A stretch of 64,000 nt of DNA, from contig NZ_NIVQ01000014.1 of assembly GCF_002811245.1 (NCBI RefSeq), positions 1 through 64,000 on the forward strand, written 5' to 3'. The first letter of the stretch is position 1. Each line of letters begins with the position of its first letter. This DNA comes from Vibrio salilacus. GTDB taxonomy: Bacteria > Pseudomonadota > Gammaproteobacteria > Enterobacterales > Vibrionaceae. The notes beneath the pieces were generated by a model. The model saw only the letters and a list, made by a program, of their open reading frames with translations, did no database searches and was not told the DNA's origin. Both the position numbers and the translations under genes were made by a program. Positions 47,924 through 57,238 of this stretch are shown piece by piece.

Positions 47924-48314
47924 TTACTATTAACTGCCTGAACTTTAGTCACTTGACTGCTCGTCAGTTGCAATCGTTTGTTTTGACGATAAGATAAAAA
48001 TATCTCGATGTGAGATGACATAGAGCATGAAGCGCTATTATATCAGCCAGCGGATGGTTGTTTGTTAGGATACAAAAGTGATTTTCAAAATAACGACACC
48101 GATAATAGAGCCGACAGAAGGATCACCACATCGCGCGGTTTTCATTTGCCAATCTTACTTCTTATCACTGTTTTCCGCACTTTGCCGCAGCCCCTATTTA
48201 CCGTCCTATTCATTTTCTCGATTTAGCACCTTGTATTGATCTTTGCTTTCGATACCTGTGCTCAAAATACCCACATACAGTCAAAAATAATTAATTATTA
48301 CGGTTTTACAGAAA
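47924..48314. other. Intergenic region before the TyrP-like permease gene
   Basis: About 390 nt, no coding region recognised. I searched for TyrR boxes (TGTAAA-N6-TTTACA) by eye and found no convincing one. An AT palindrome-like stretch (AATAATTAATTATT) lies 15-30 nt before the start. Confidence 0.55.
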
Positions 48315-49469
48315 ATGAACACAAAACTATTGGGCAGTGCGCTCATTATTTCGGGGACCGCTCTTGGTGCCGGTATGCTAGCTATACCTATGGTATTAGC
48401 TCAATTTGGCCTAGCTTATGGCTCTTTGTTAATGGCCTTGATATGGTTTGGTACTACCTATGCCGCGCTGTTGTTACTTGAAGCGACCATCAAATCAGAT
48501 GGTGGCATTGGGCTTAATTCGATCGCGAAAAAACTGTTGGGCCGAAGCGGCCAATGGCTAAGTAACAGCTTGTTGTATGCGCTGCTTATCTGTCTGTTAA
48601 TGGCCTATATTCTGGGTGCTGCCGATTTGTTAGCACAATTATTATCCAGCGTTGGCCTAACTCTGAGTCAGGTTGAAAGCCAAGTAATGTTTACCTTAGC
48701 GGCAGGTGCAATCGTTACCTGTGGCACCGGCGTGCTTGACAAGCTTAATCGCGTGTTGTTTATGGTGATGGTCTTGTGTTTATTTTTAACACTCGGCGCG
48801 CTTTTACCACAGTTTTCTTTTACTGCGTTACAGCAGGTGAGTAATCACGATCACTTTAGTTTAATCGAAACCAGTTCGGTGCTATTCACCAGTTTTGGTT
48901 TTATGGTCGTTATCCCAAGCTTGGTTACATACAACAATGAAGCGACCGACAAACAGCTAAGAAACATGATCATACTTGGTTCAATTATTCCCTTAGTTTG
49001 TTACTTGTGTTGGTTGTTTGCCGTGGTAGGGAGCTTGCCAGCACAGCAATTAAAACAGTTTACTAATGTGTCTGAATTGATAAGTGTTTTTCAGCAGCAA
49101 ACCCCATGGATAGGGAACGTATTGTCACTGTTTACTGGTTTGGCGTTACTGACATCATTTTTTGGCGTGGCGATGGCTTTGTTTCATCAAAACAGTGATG
49201 CGCTGGGTAGCAATCGCACGCTGATTTACGTGGTTACCTTTATATTACCATTGCTTGGCGCGATAGGGGCAGCGGATAAGTTTTTGTCAGTACTGGCTTA
49301 TGCGGGGATTATTCTCGTGTTGTTAGCCGTTGGCATGCCGTTAATCATGGTGATAAAAGCACGCCAAGCAGAGATCATGTCGCAACGATATCGAGCTGAA
49401 GGAGGTGCGTTCATGCTGATCTTTAGCTTATTGTTTGGCGTGTTTCTTATTACCTCACAGCTGATGTGA
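48315..49469 (+). CDS. tyrP: Aromatic amino-acid permease, TyrP-like (HAAAP family)
   Basis: 384 residues, about eleven hydrophobic helices. N-terminal GSALIISGTALGAGMLAIPM closely matches the TyrP/Mtr/TnaB family, and TSFGFMVVIPSLVTYNN is the TM6 family signature. Imports tyrosine (TyrP) or another aromatic amino acid with H+. Tyrosine is favoured by the pattern but Trp cannot be excluded. Weak ribosome site. Confidence 0.85.
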   Translation: MNTKLLGSALIISGTALGAGMLAIPMVLAQFGLAYGSLLMALIWFGTTYAALLLLEATIKSDGGIGLNSIAKKLLGRSGQWLSNSLLYALLICLLMAYILGAADLLAQLLSSVGLTLSQVESQVMFTLAAGAIVTCGTGVLDKLNRVLFMVMVLCLFLTLGALLPQFSFTALQQVSNHDHFSLIETSSVLFTSFGFMVVIPSLVTYNNEATDKQLRNMIILGSIIPLVCYLCWLFAVVGSLPAQQLKQFTNVSELISVFQQQTPWIGNVLSLFTGLALLTSFFGVAMALFHQNSDALGSNRTLIYVVTFILPLLGAIGAADKFLSVLAYAGIILVLLAVGMPLIMVIKARQAEIMSQRYRAEGGAFMLIFSLLFGVFLITSQLM

Positions 49470-49565
49470 TGCAATAAAAGAGCTGCGGTTGATCTTATCT
49501 TGAATAGGGTAAACCGCAACGGAAAATGGATAGGATTTCATGTTTGATATCTGGTAACAATCCAT

Positions 49566-49597
49566 AAAAAAGCCCGAACAAATGCTCGGGCTTTTTA
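49566..49597. terminator. Bidirectional terminator between the TyrP-like gene and the serine dehydratase gene
   Basis: AAAAAGCCCGA stem pairing with TCGGGCTTTTT around a short loop, A/T runs on both sides. Confidence 0.88.
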
Positions 49598-49616
49598 GAT
49601 TATACAAGGCGGGTAT

Positions 49617-50978
49617 TTAGCAAATAACTTTGATTGCTAAGCCACCTTGAGAAGTCTCACGGTATTTTGCGTTCATATCTTTACCTGTCTCTAGCATAGT
49701 CTCGATAACCTTATCTAGAGAAACGGTCGGAGCAGAAGAACGACGTAGCGCCATACGAGTTGAATTGATCGCTTTCACAGCAGCAATGCCATTACGTTCG
49801 ATACAAGGTACCTGAACCAGGCCGGCAACAGGGTCACACGTAAGACCTAGGTTGTGCTCCATGGCGATTTCTGCGGCCATACAGACTTGTTCAGGGCTCC
49901 CCCCCATCAGCTCTGCAAGACCAGCCGCTGCCATCGAACACGCAACACCCACTTCGCCTTGGCAACCTACTTCAGCACCTGAAATGGATGCGTTACGTTT
50001 GTACAGACCACCAATCGCGCCAGAAGCAGCAAAATAGCGGATGTAATCTTTTTCAGTAACCGTCTGGATGAACTTGTCATAGTAAGCCAGAACCGCAGGG
50101 ATGATGCCACACGCACCGTTGGTGGGTGCTGTCACAACACGACCGCCCGCTGCGTTCTCCTCGTTAACAGCAAAAGCAAACATGTTTACCCAGTCAACCA
50201 CAGTCATAGGATCGTTGGTGGTTTTCTCTGAAGTAATCAGTTGCTGGCGTAGTGCTGCTGCACGACGCGGCACACGTAGGGGACCTGGCAAAATACCTTC
50301 GGTATTCATACCGCGTTCCATACACTCGCGCATGGTTTTCCAAATCTTGGCAAAATAAGTATGTGATTCTTCTTCAGTATGAAGTGCAGCTTGGTTCTTC
50401 ATAACTAAGGTACTGATCGAAAGGCCACTCTCCTTACATTGCTTCATTAGCTCTTCAGCGCTGGTGAATTCGTAAGGTGCTTTAACTGGATTTTGTTCTT
50501 CTTTACCGAAGTTTTCTTCATCAACAATGAAACCACCGCCGATAGAGTAATAAGTCTTTGAGTACGCTTTTTCGTCATCGACCCACGCGTGGATTTGCAT
50601 GCCGTTTTCGTGTAGTTCAAGGTTGGTAGTATGGAAGTTAATACCACCTTCTTTCGGGAACGATACTGTGTGACAGTGCATGCCAACAGGAAGGCGCTCA
50701 GTTTCTTCTACGCGAGCGATAAAGCCCGGAATAGAGTCGATATCAACTTTCTCTGGCGTATTACCAGCAAGACCCATAATGATGGCGATATCTGTGTGGT
50801 GACCTTTCCCTGTCAGTGATAGTGATCCATAGACGTCCACGGTAATTTTAGTGATGTCGCGCAATTTTCCCATTGAACGTAAATCATCAATAAATTCTTT
50901 ACCCGCTTTCATTGGGCCTACAGTGTGTGAGCTTGAAGGACCAACGCCGATCTTATAGATGTCAAAAACACTAATCAT
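49617..50978 (-). CDS. sdaA: L-serine ammonia-lyase (iron-sulfur dependent)
   Basis: 453 residues. Deaminates L-serine to pyruvate. N-terminal regulatory beta region (SVFDIYKIGVGPSSSHTVGPMKAG), C-terminal [4Fe-4S]-binding domain with Cys in ACGIIPAVLAYYD, GAEVGCQGEVGVACSM and CDPVAGLVQVPC. Downstream of sdaC, separated by 93 nt containing a hairpin (50997-51021); equivalent to E. coli sdaB by context, so the sdaA/sdaB name is only a label. Confidence 0.94.
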   Translation of the reverse strand: MISVFDIYKIGVGPSSSHTVGPMKAGKEFIDDLRSMGKLRDITKITVDVYGSLSLTGKGHHTDIAIIMGLAGNTPEKVDIDSIPGFIARVEETERLPVGMHCHTVSFPKEGGINFHTTNLELHENGMQIHAWVDDEKAYSKTYYSIGGGFIVDEENFGKEEQNPVKAPYEFTSAEELMKQCKESGLSISTLVMKNQAALHTEEESHTYFAKIWKTMRECMERGMNTEGILPGPLRVPRRAAALRQQLITSEKTTNDPMTVVDWVNMFAFAVNEENAAGGRVVTAPTNGACGIIPAVLAYYDKFIQTVTEKDYIRYFAASGAIGGLYKRNASISGAEVGCQGEVGVACSMAAAGLAELMGGSPEQVCMAAEIAMEHNLGLTCDPVAGLVQVPCIERNGIAAVKAINSTRMALRRSSAPTVSLDKVIETMLETGKDMNAKYRETSQGGLAIKVIC

Positions 50979-50996
50979 ATCGATTACCTCAAAACT

Positions 50997-51021
50997 AAAC
51001 CTCCCAAGGGTTGAGAGGTTT
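50997..51021 (-). terminator. Intercistronic hairpin between sdaC and the dehydratase gene
   Basis: 7-bp stem AAACCTC/GAGGTTT with a short loop; no long T-run, so it may attenuate rather than stop transcription. Confidence 0.4.
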
Positions 51022-51071
51022 ATTATTATCGTTATATTTTTGGCTTAATCAGACTGTGTAAAGTCTTAAGA

Positions 51072-52325
51072 TTAAAGAGCGCCGTAGATTACAGAACTAA
51101 TTGCAGCAAGACCACAGATAGTTGTGAAAATCTGTACGGGTGCAGAAGTTTTGTACTTCGCCATCGCTGGCACTTTATGCATTGCGAATATAGGCATGAG
51201 GAACAAGATCCCTGCGATCATTGGTGCGCCCATTGTTTCAATCATACCTAGAATACTTGGGTTAACGATAGCTACGACCCAAGTAGTAATGACGATGAAC
51301 AACAGTGACACTTTTTCAATCTTGTTGATTGATGTGTTAGAGCGAGACTTAATCAAACCAACCAAACCTTCATGAGCGCCTAGGAAGTGACCAAAGTAGC
51401 TAGAAGTGATTGCTGCGAATGCAACTAATGGACCCATGTAAGAGATCAGCGGTGATTCGTGAACGTTGGCGAGGTAAGAAAGCACTGAGATATTTTGTTC
51501 TTGCGCCATAGCCAGTTGCTCTGGAGACAGTGAAAGTACTACAGAAAAAACGAAGAACATAACGAAGCCCATCAACATCATTGCTGCGCCGCCCGTTATC
51601 GCGTCTGTTTTCTTCACTGCGTCATCACCGTATACACGACGTTGCTCTTTAGAGAACTGTGAGATGATTGGGCTGTGGTTGAAAGAGAACACGATGATTG
51701 GGATTGCTAACCAAACGATAGATGGCATTGCAGACCAATCCGGTGCGACAGAAACCATTGAGCTATTCCAGTCTGGGATAAGGAAGAAAGATAGCGCAAG
51801 CAAGATAGCGACAAGTGGGTAAACCATCGCTGAGGTTGCTTTTAACATCAACTCTTTACCAAATACCACGCCTGCTGTCATGGTTGTGATGAGCGCACCA
51901 GACAGCAACCAGCGTGGAATAGATTCCATACCGATTTGGTTAACCAAGAAAGAATCAACCGTGTTGGTGATACCGACGCCGTAGATAAGAACGATTGGGT
52001 AGATGGCGAAGAAGTAAGCGAAAGTAATAAGGTTTGCGCCAGTCTTACCAAAATGTTCTTCAACAGTGTCCGTAATATCAGCTTCAGGGTTTTTCGCAGA
52101 AAGCACGAAACGAGCAAGAGATTTATGCGCAAACCAAGTCATTGGTGCTGCGATTAGAGCAAGGATGACTAATGGCCAAAAACCACCAGCACCTGCTTTG
52201 ATTGGTAGGAAAAGTACGCCAGCGCCGACCGCAGTACCAAAAAGCGACAGACACCAGGTGAAGTCCTTGTAATTAAATTTATTAGACGATTGTGTGGCAG
52301 ATGCCACTGTATTAGTAGTATTCAT
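51072..52325 (-). CDS. sdaC: Serine transporter SdaC (HAAAP family)
   Basis: 417 residues with about eleven helices. The N-terminus CLSLFGTAVGAGVLFLPIKAG is characteristic of the SdaC/STP subgroup. Serine:H+ symporter feeding the dehydratase gene. The two genes form a serine uptake and catabolism operon. ATG 52325 in frame with the conserved core. Confidence 0.92.
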   Translation of the reverse strand: MNTTNTVASATQSSNKFNYKDFTWCLSLFGTAVGAGVLFLPIKAGAGGFWPLVILALIAAPMTWFAHKSLARFVLSAKNPEADITDTVEEHFGKTGANLITFAYFFAIYPIVLIYGVGITNTVDSFLVNQIGMESIPRWLLSGALITTMTAGVVFGKELMLKATSAMVYPLVAILLALSFFLIPDWNSSMVSVAPDWSAMPSIVWLAIPIIVFSFNHSPIISQFSKEQRRVYGDDAVKKTDAITGGAAMMLMGFVMFFVFSVVLSLSPEQLAMAQEQNISVLSYLANVHESPLISYMGPLVAFAAITSSYFGHFLGAHEGLVGLIKSRSNTSINKIEKVSLLFIVITTWVVAIVNPSILGMIETMGAPMIAGILFLMPIFAMHKVPAMAKYKTSAPVQIFTTICGLAAISSVIYGAL

Positions 52326-52600
52326 TTGTGATACTCATTTTTGGGAACAGGAAATAAGTCGGTTGCAATTCTGCAGAATTTCTTTACATGAAAAGTAGAT
52401 CTAAATCATGAATTGATAAGAGTTATAATAGGATATGTCAAAAATAGGTTTTTGCTCACGAAAATGATGTGCTACTAGTGATTTATGCTAATGCTTGGCA
52501 TTAGAAAAACTAAAAATGTTATGATTTTGTTTGGTTGATGTCGATAGAAAACGTTTACTATATTAATAATAATCTACCTAATGTGACGGATTATCAAGAG

Positions 52601-53221
52601 CTAGTCGGTTTGCTCGCCACTATGCATAATCTGTTTTTGCATCGCATCGATAATTTGCGCTGTCATTCCCCAAATAAAGTGGTTTTGATAGGATAAACCA
52701 AATACGCGATGGCAATAGTTGTTGATTAAGAACTGTTCACTGTGCAATTTCTGCGTATCTAAAACGACGTTAGCCGGGACTTCAAATACTTGGTCGACTT
52801 CGTTGTGATCGATCTTGATTCGATAGTCAGAAGCGATAAAAGCGACGAAAGGAGTGACCGTGAATTTACTCACTGTCACTAGCTCAGGTAACTGACCAAG
52901 AATTTGTATTTTATCTTGGCTAATTCCCACTTCTTCATAGGTCTCCCTCAGAGCGGTGGTAGTCAAATCACCGTCACTAAGCTCATATTTTCCTCCGGGA
53001 AAGCTCACTTGACCTGGGTGGTGTTTAAGGTGGCTCGCTCGGCGAGTAAAGAGTACGTGTAAGCCGTTGTCTCTTTCAACAAAACCAATTAGCACCGAGG
53101 CTTTTCTTAGTTTATTCGGGTGTAAGTGCGCAACACGTCGGATCGCCTCTTGATGATAGTTAACTGTTTTATGCAATTGAAAGCGCTGAATTAGGCTGCT
53201 TTTATTTAACTCAGACAACAC
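52601..53221 (-). CDS. nudL: Nudix hydrolase, NudL/CoA-diphosphatase type
   Basis: 206 residues from a GTG at 53221, chosen because AGGAG lies five bases upstream. UPF0035/CoA signature LFTRRASHLKHHPGQVSFPGGK is followed by the Nudix box G-x5-E-x7-RETYEEVGI. Hydrolyses CoA or similar diphosphates in E. coli NudL relatives. Divergent from the H-NOX remnant. Confidence 0.9.
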   Translation of the reverse strand: MLSELNKSSLIQRFQLHKTVNYHQEAIRRVAHLHPNKLRKASVLIGFVERDNGLHVLFTRRASHLKHHPGQVSFPGGKYELSDGDLTTTALRETYEEVGISQDKIQILGQLPELVTVSKFTVTPFVAFIASDYRIKIDHNEVDQVFEVPANVVLDTQKLHSEQFLINNYCHRVFGLSYQNHFIWGMTAQIIDAMQKQIMHSGEQTD

Positions 53222-53305
53222 GTTAGCTCCTAGTGCAATTTGGAAATGTAAATAAAATGACTCATGTTTTTGGTAAGCAAAAATCGCATAAGGATAGCGA
53301 AACGA

Positions 53306-53651
53306 ATGAAAGGAATTGTATTCACCAAATTTATGGAATTAGTTGAACAGCAGTTCGGTCTTGAAGAGCTAGGCGCAGTTCTATCTCAAGCTGAAGACAA
53401 CGGTGTCTACACCACAGTAGGTAGCTATGATCACAGAAACCTAGTTAAGCCCATCGTCCAATTGAGTCAGCGTACTGGCATTTCCCCTCAACAACGACAA
53501 CGTATATTCGGTCAGTCCGTCTTTCACAATTTATATCGCACCTTACCTAGTAATAGTAGTCTATAGAATTGTAAATCTACCTTTTAATTCATAAAGTTGG
53601 TTGAAGACTATTATTCATGTCGAGGTAAAAAAAGCGCTATCAAGTGGTTAG
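53306..53651 (+). pseudogene. Decayed H-NOX (haem nitric-oxide/oxygen binding) gene
   Basis: The first 86 codons (MKGIVFTKFMELVEQQFG... GQSVFHNLYRTLPSNSSL) read as an intact H-NOX N-terminus, then a TAG at 53564. In the same frame, after another stop (53585), FIKLVEDY follows, the next H-NOX segment. One extra base then shifts the frame to IHVEVKK (53613-53633), the conserved proximal-haem histidine motif; that His would be residue ~104, where H-NOX ligand histidines sit. The frame ends in a TAG at 53649-53651. A full domain is about 180 residues, so the C-terminal ~70 are missing. Interrupted and incomplete, hence pseudogene; the intact 86-residue piece could still be made but lacks the haem ligand. 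Confidence 0.82.
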
Positions 53652-53664
53652 TGAATTAACTATT

Positions 53665-53742
53665 CTCGTCAATGGTGGTGATATTTTAACCAAGCCGTAT
53701 GCCGCTAAGGATTTAACACAGACACTAGATAAATGGGTTTAG
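53665..53742 (+). pseudogene. C-terminal remnant of a response-regulator receiver domain
   Basis: A different frame from the H-NOX remnant encodes a ~25-residue tail, GGDILTKPYAAKDLTQTLDKWV then stop, which matches the end of a receiver domain (conserved K-P in LTKP, C-terminal amphipathic helix). H-NOX genes in Vibrio are often adjacent to a hybrid histidine kinase carrying a receiver (hnoX-hnoK/hqsK); this is probably the last piece of that kinase. Stop overlaps the convergent pabB stop. Confidence 0.68.
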
Positions 53743-55121
53743 TGTTCGCGGCTTTGGCGACTTAACACGGGTAAAATTCGACTGAGCTTATCAAGTGTCT
53801 CTTGGTATTCGCTATCGCATTGACTATCGGCCACGAGGCCACCTCCAGCCCAGACATAAAGCTGATTGTTTTCGGCGACCAAAGTGCGAATGGTAATGCT
53901 AGTGTCCATGGCGCCATGTCGACTGATGTAACCAATGCTACCGCAGTAAGCACTGCGACGGTGTGGCTCTAACTCCTCAATGATTTCCATTGCTCTGATT
54001 TTCGGAGCGCCAGTAATTGAGCCTCCTGGAAACGATGCTCTGAGTAGATCGGCGGCAGTGAAACCGTCGTCCAGTTGAGCTCGAATCGTGCTGACGAGGT
54101 GGTGAACCGCTGGAAAGCTTTCGATTTCAAACAGTTTCGGTACATGCACACTGCCTGGCTTAGCGACCCGACCGACATCGTTACGCAGTAAATCAACGAT
54201 CATCAAGTTTTCAGCTTGATCTTTTTCAGCATGAGCGAGTTCGTCAGCCGCTTGCTGGTCAAGCGTTTCATCGACGTGTCTTGGTCGAGTTCCTTTGATT
54301 GGCTTGGTTTCGATCTTTCCCCGTTTAACTTGCAAGAAGCGCTCAGGTGAGACGCTGATGATCGCGCTCTTATCTGTACGAACAAACGCTGAAAATGGGC
54401 CCTGATTGACCAGCTCAAGTTCTAGGTAGGCTTGCCATTCGCTACCTTGGTATTCGGCGTTAAATCGTTGGGCAAGATTGATCTGATAGCAATCTCCACA
54501 GCGCAGGTACTCTTGCACTTGATGAAACTTGTCACTGTAGCTTGCTTTGGTCATATTCGATTGCCAGTCACTGGTGAGCGAGAAAGCTTTATTGCTGTCT
54601 GACGTTTGAAGTTGTAACCACTGCCAACGCGCCTCAATATCAACGCCAACCACGAATGCTTGCTTTGTCTGGTGATCAACCACAACCGCCCAATCATACA
54701 TGCCGACAGCCATATCCGCAGTCGTGAGATCTTGCTCGGCAATAACAGGTAAACGTTCAACACGGCGACCTAAGTCGTAAGCAAAATAACCGAGCGCGCC
54801 ACCAATAAAGGGCAGCTCTCCCTGATAGTCGATTTCAGGTAGGAGCTCGGATTGAATCTGCTTAAGTAGCTCAAAGGGATCTTGCTGTGACTCGCTGATA
54901 TGACCCTTTTTGACAAGGCATGTTTTGTCGCCAGTGGTGGTTAGGGTCGCCACCGGATTGACGACAAGAATGTCAAAACGGCTATCGATATGAGAAGGCG
55001 AGGGAGAGCGGAGTAACATCGCCCACGGCTGTGACTCGACAAGATTAAATAGCTCGATTGCTAAGGTGTTTTTATAGGTAATCGGCTTGATTTCTAAGTG
55101 ATTTGGCTTGTTGTTATTCAT
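53739..55121 (-). CDS. pabB: Aminodeoxychorismate synthase component I
   Basis: 460 residues from ATG 55121 (MNNNKPNHLEIK); a TTG six codons upstream is possible and no clear SD helps. Chorismate to 4-amino-4-deoxychorismate in folate (PABA) synthesis, with PabA/TrpG glutamine amidotransferase. Chorismate-binding core: PIKGTRPRHVDET, NLMIVDLLRNDVGRVA, GAPKIRAMEIIEELEPHRR, YCGSIGY. The PIKGT lysine is the PabB marker that separates it from TrpE (PIAGT). Confidence 0.94.
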   Translation of the reverse strand: MNNNKPNHLEIKPITYKNTLAIELFNLVESQPWAMLLRSPSPSHIDSRFDILVVNPVATLTTTGDKTCLVKKGHISESQQDPFELLKQIQSELLPEIDYQGELPFIGGALGYFAYDLGRRVERLPVIAEQDLTTADMAVGMYDWAVVVDHQTKQAFVVGVDIEARWQWLQLQTSDSNKAFSLTSDWQSNMTKASYSDKFHQVQEYLRCGDCYQINLAQRFNAEYQGSEWQAYLELELVNQGPFSAFVRTDKSAIISVSPERFLQVKRGKIETKPIKGTRPRHVDETLDQQAADELAHAEKDQAENLMIVDLLRNDVGRVAKPGSVHVPKLFEIESFPAVHHLVSTIRAQLDDGFTAADLLRASFPGGSITGAPKIRAMEIIEELEPHRRSAYCGSIGYISRHGAMDTSITIRTLVAENNQLYVWAGGGLVADSQCDSEYQETLDKLSRILPVLSRQSREH

Positions 55122-55289
55122 TTGTTTAATTTGTGACAAAGAGATCGTTGCTACCGTGGCGTGTTGAGGAAAGCAAGAGTATCATAATGACCATAAATGT
55201 CGCTACACCAGCGTGTTGCTAATACAAGTTCGTTTAGCAATCGTTTGTGTGCGATGACAAAAGGAAGCATAACGATAACGAGGCATGCA

Positions 55290-56813
55290 ATGACCGTAAT
55301 TCGCCAACAGGATGTGATCAGTAGTGTTGCTGATGCACTTCAGTACATCTCTTATTACCATCCATTAGACTTTGTCCAAGCCCTAGAAAAAGCTTACCAC
55401 CGTGAACAAAGCCAAGCGGCAAAAGACGCGATGGCGCAAATTCTGATTAACTCACGTATGTCTGCCGAAGGGCACCGCCCGATCTGTCAAGATACGGGCA
55501 TTGTGACCTGTTTTGTCTACATCGGTATGAACGTACAATGGGACGCGACCGATATGACCGTTCAGCAAATGATTGATGAAGGTGTGCGTCAAGCTTATAC
55601 CAATCCTGACAATCCGTTACGTGCTTCTATATTGAAAGACCCAGCAGGAAAGCGCATCAATACCAAAGACAATACTCCAGCGGTCGTTCATATCAATATG
55701 GTGCCAGGCGACAAGGTTGATATTCAGATTGCAGCCAAAGGCGGCGGTAGTGAAAACAAGACCAAAATGGTGATGCTCAATCCTTCCGATGATATCGCAG
55801 AGTGGGTAGAAAAAACCTTGCCAACAATGGGCGCGGGTTGGTGTCCTCCGGGTATGCTCGGTATCGGTATTGGCGGCACGGCTGAAAAAGCAGCAGTGCT
55901 GGCGAAAGAGTCTCTGATGGAGCATATCGATATTCAAGAACTTATCGATCGCGGTCCAGAAAATGCAGAAGAAGAGTTACGTCTCGATATCTTTGATCGA
56001 GTTAATAAACTCGGTATCGGTGCGCAAGGTCTTGGCGGTTTGACGACCGTTGTTGATGTCAAAATTAAAACGGCGCCAACCCATGCGGCCTCTAAACCTG
56101 TCTGTTTGATCCCGAACTGTGCGGCGACGCGTCATGTTCACTTTACTCTTGATGGCAGCGGCCCTGCAGAATTGACGCCACCAAAACTTGAAGATTGGCC
56201 AGATATTACTTGGGAAGCGGGTGAGAACACACGTCGCGTGAACTTAGAGACGGTCACTAAAGAGCAAGTTCAAGAGTGGAAAACCGGTGAAACGGTACTT
56301 CTATCGGGTAAAATCCTGACAGGTCGTGATGCGGCGCATAAGCGTATTCAAGGCTTGCTTGAAAAGGGTGAAAAGCTACCAAATGGCGTTGATTTAAAAG
56401 GTAAGTTTATCTATTACGTCGGGCCAGTTGATGCCGTGGGTGATGAAGTGGTTGGCCCTGCTGGCCCTACAACGTCAACCCGCATGGACAAGTTCACCGA
56501 CATGATGCTCGAAGATGCGGGCATTATGGGCATGATTGGTAAAGCTGAGCGCGGACCTGCGACAGTTGAATCAATCAAAAAGCATAAAGCGGTTTACCTA
56601 ATGGCCGTCGGTGGTGCTGCCTATTTAGTCGCTAAAGCGATTAAAAAAGCGCGCGTGGTCGCATTCGAAGATTTGGGTATGGAAGCGATTTACGAGTTCG
56701 AAGTGGAAGATATGCCAGTGACAGTGGCAGTTGACGCAAACGGCGCTAACGCTCACCAAATCGGACCAGAAACTTGGAAAGTAAAAATCCAAGAAATGGA
56801 TGTTAAATCGTAA
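55290..56813 (+). CDS. fumA: Class I (iron-sulfur) fumarate hydratase
   Basis: 507 residues from ATG 55290, with GAGG six bases upstream; the longer reading from 55197 is unlikely. Alpha and beta domains are joined: GHRPICQDTGIVTCFVYIG and VCLIPNCAATRH supply the [4Fe-4S] cysteines, and the beta part has GPVDAVGDEVVGPAGPTTSTRMDKFTD. Interconverts fumarate and malate in the TCA cycle. Class I enzymes are oxygen-sensitive. Confidence 0.95.
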   Translation: MTVIRQQDVISSVADALQYISYYHPLDFVQALEKAYHREQSQAAKDAMAQILINSRMSAEGHRPICQDTGIVTCFVYIGMNVQWDATDMTVQQMIDEGVRQAYTNPDNPLRASILKDPAGKRINTKDNTPAVVHINMVPGDKVDIQIAAKGGGSENKTKMVMLNPSDDIAEWVEKTLPTMGAGWCPPGMLGIGIGGTAEKAAVLAKESLMEHIDIQELIDRGPENAEEELRLDIFDRVNKLGIGAQGLGGLTTVVDVKIKTAPTHAASKPVCLIPNCAATRHVHFTLDGSGPAELTPPKLEDWPDITWEAGENTRRVNLETVTKEQVQEWKTGETVLLSGKILTGRDAAHKRIQGLLEKGEKLPNGVDLKGKFIYYVGPVDAVGDEVVGPAGPTTSTRMDKFTDMMLEDAGIMGMIGKAERGPATVESIKKHKAVYLMAVGGAAYLVAKAIKKARVVAFEDLGMEAIYEFEVEDMPVTVAVDANGANAHQIGPETWKVKIQEMDVKS

Positions 56814-56933
56814 TAACAACGATTAATTTTGAAAGAAATTACTGATTTAATTAGCAAATATTTGACAAAGGTGGCGCCAAGGCACCACCTTTAGTCTGTA
56901 TACTCTACTATTTTAAAATCGTCAGGAGCTTAC

Positions 56934-57119
56934 ATGCCACGTTTTATTCAAATCTTGCAACTCTTCATTGCGGTGGTGGTGGGGACATTTATCTGTTATG
57001 ACCTTATTTTACATGGTATTAGTATCTTCGATGAGAAGTACGTGACGATCACCTGCGTGTTGTTGCTGATAGTAGAAATTACCCTGTTTATTATCTATAA
57101 ATTGATCGAAGACGATTAA
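56934..57119 (+). CDS. Small inner-membrane protein, 61 residues
   Basis: Two helices (residues ~5-25 and ~37-56) separated by a short acidic loop. SD AGGAG five bases before ATG, and a terminator follows. Family not recognised; the strong ribosome site argues it is real. Confidence 0.65.
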   Translation: MPRFIQILQLFIAVVVGTFICYDLILHGISIFDEKYVTITCVLLLIVEITLFIIYKLIEDD

Positions 57120-57146
57120 ATTTTCGTTGATAGCACATATATTTTA

Positions 57147-57178
57147 AGCCTCTGGATCTCTTCAGGGGCTTTTTTGTT
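57147..57178 (+). terminator. Terminator after the small membrane gene
   Basis: 9-bp stem AAGCCTCTG paired with CAGGGGCTT (one G-T pair), followed by TTTTTT. Confidence 0.8.
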
Positions 57179-57238
57179 CATCTAGGATTAAGGTTAGTCA
57201 CAATAAGCTAGGGCTATCAATCGCAAAAGAGAGTGTGA

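Noticed and set aside
47885..48314. TyrR box upstream of the TyrP-like gene
   Set aside because: No TGTAAA-N6-TTTACA-like sequence was found; absence of a match by eye does not exclude indirect control.
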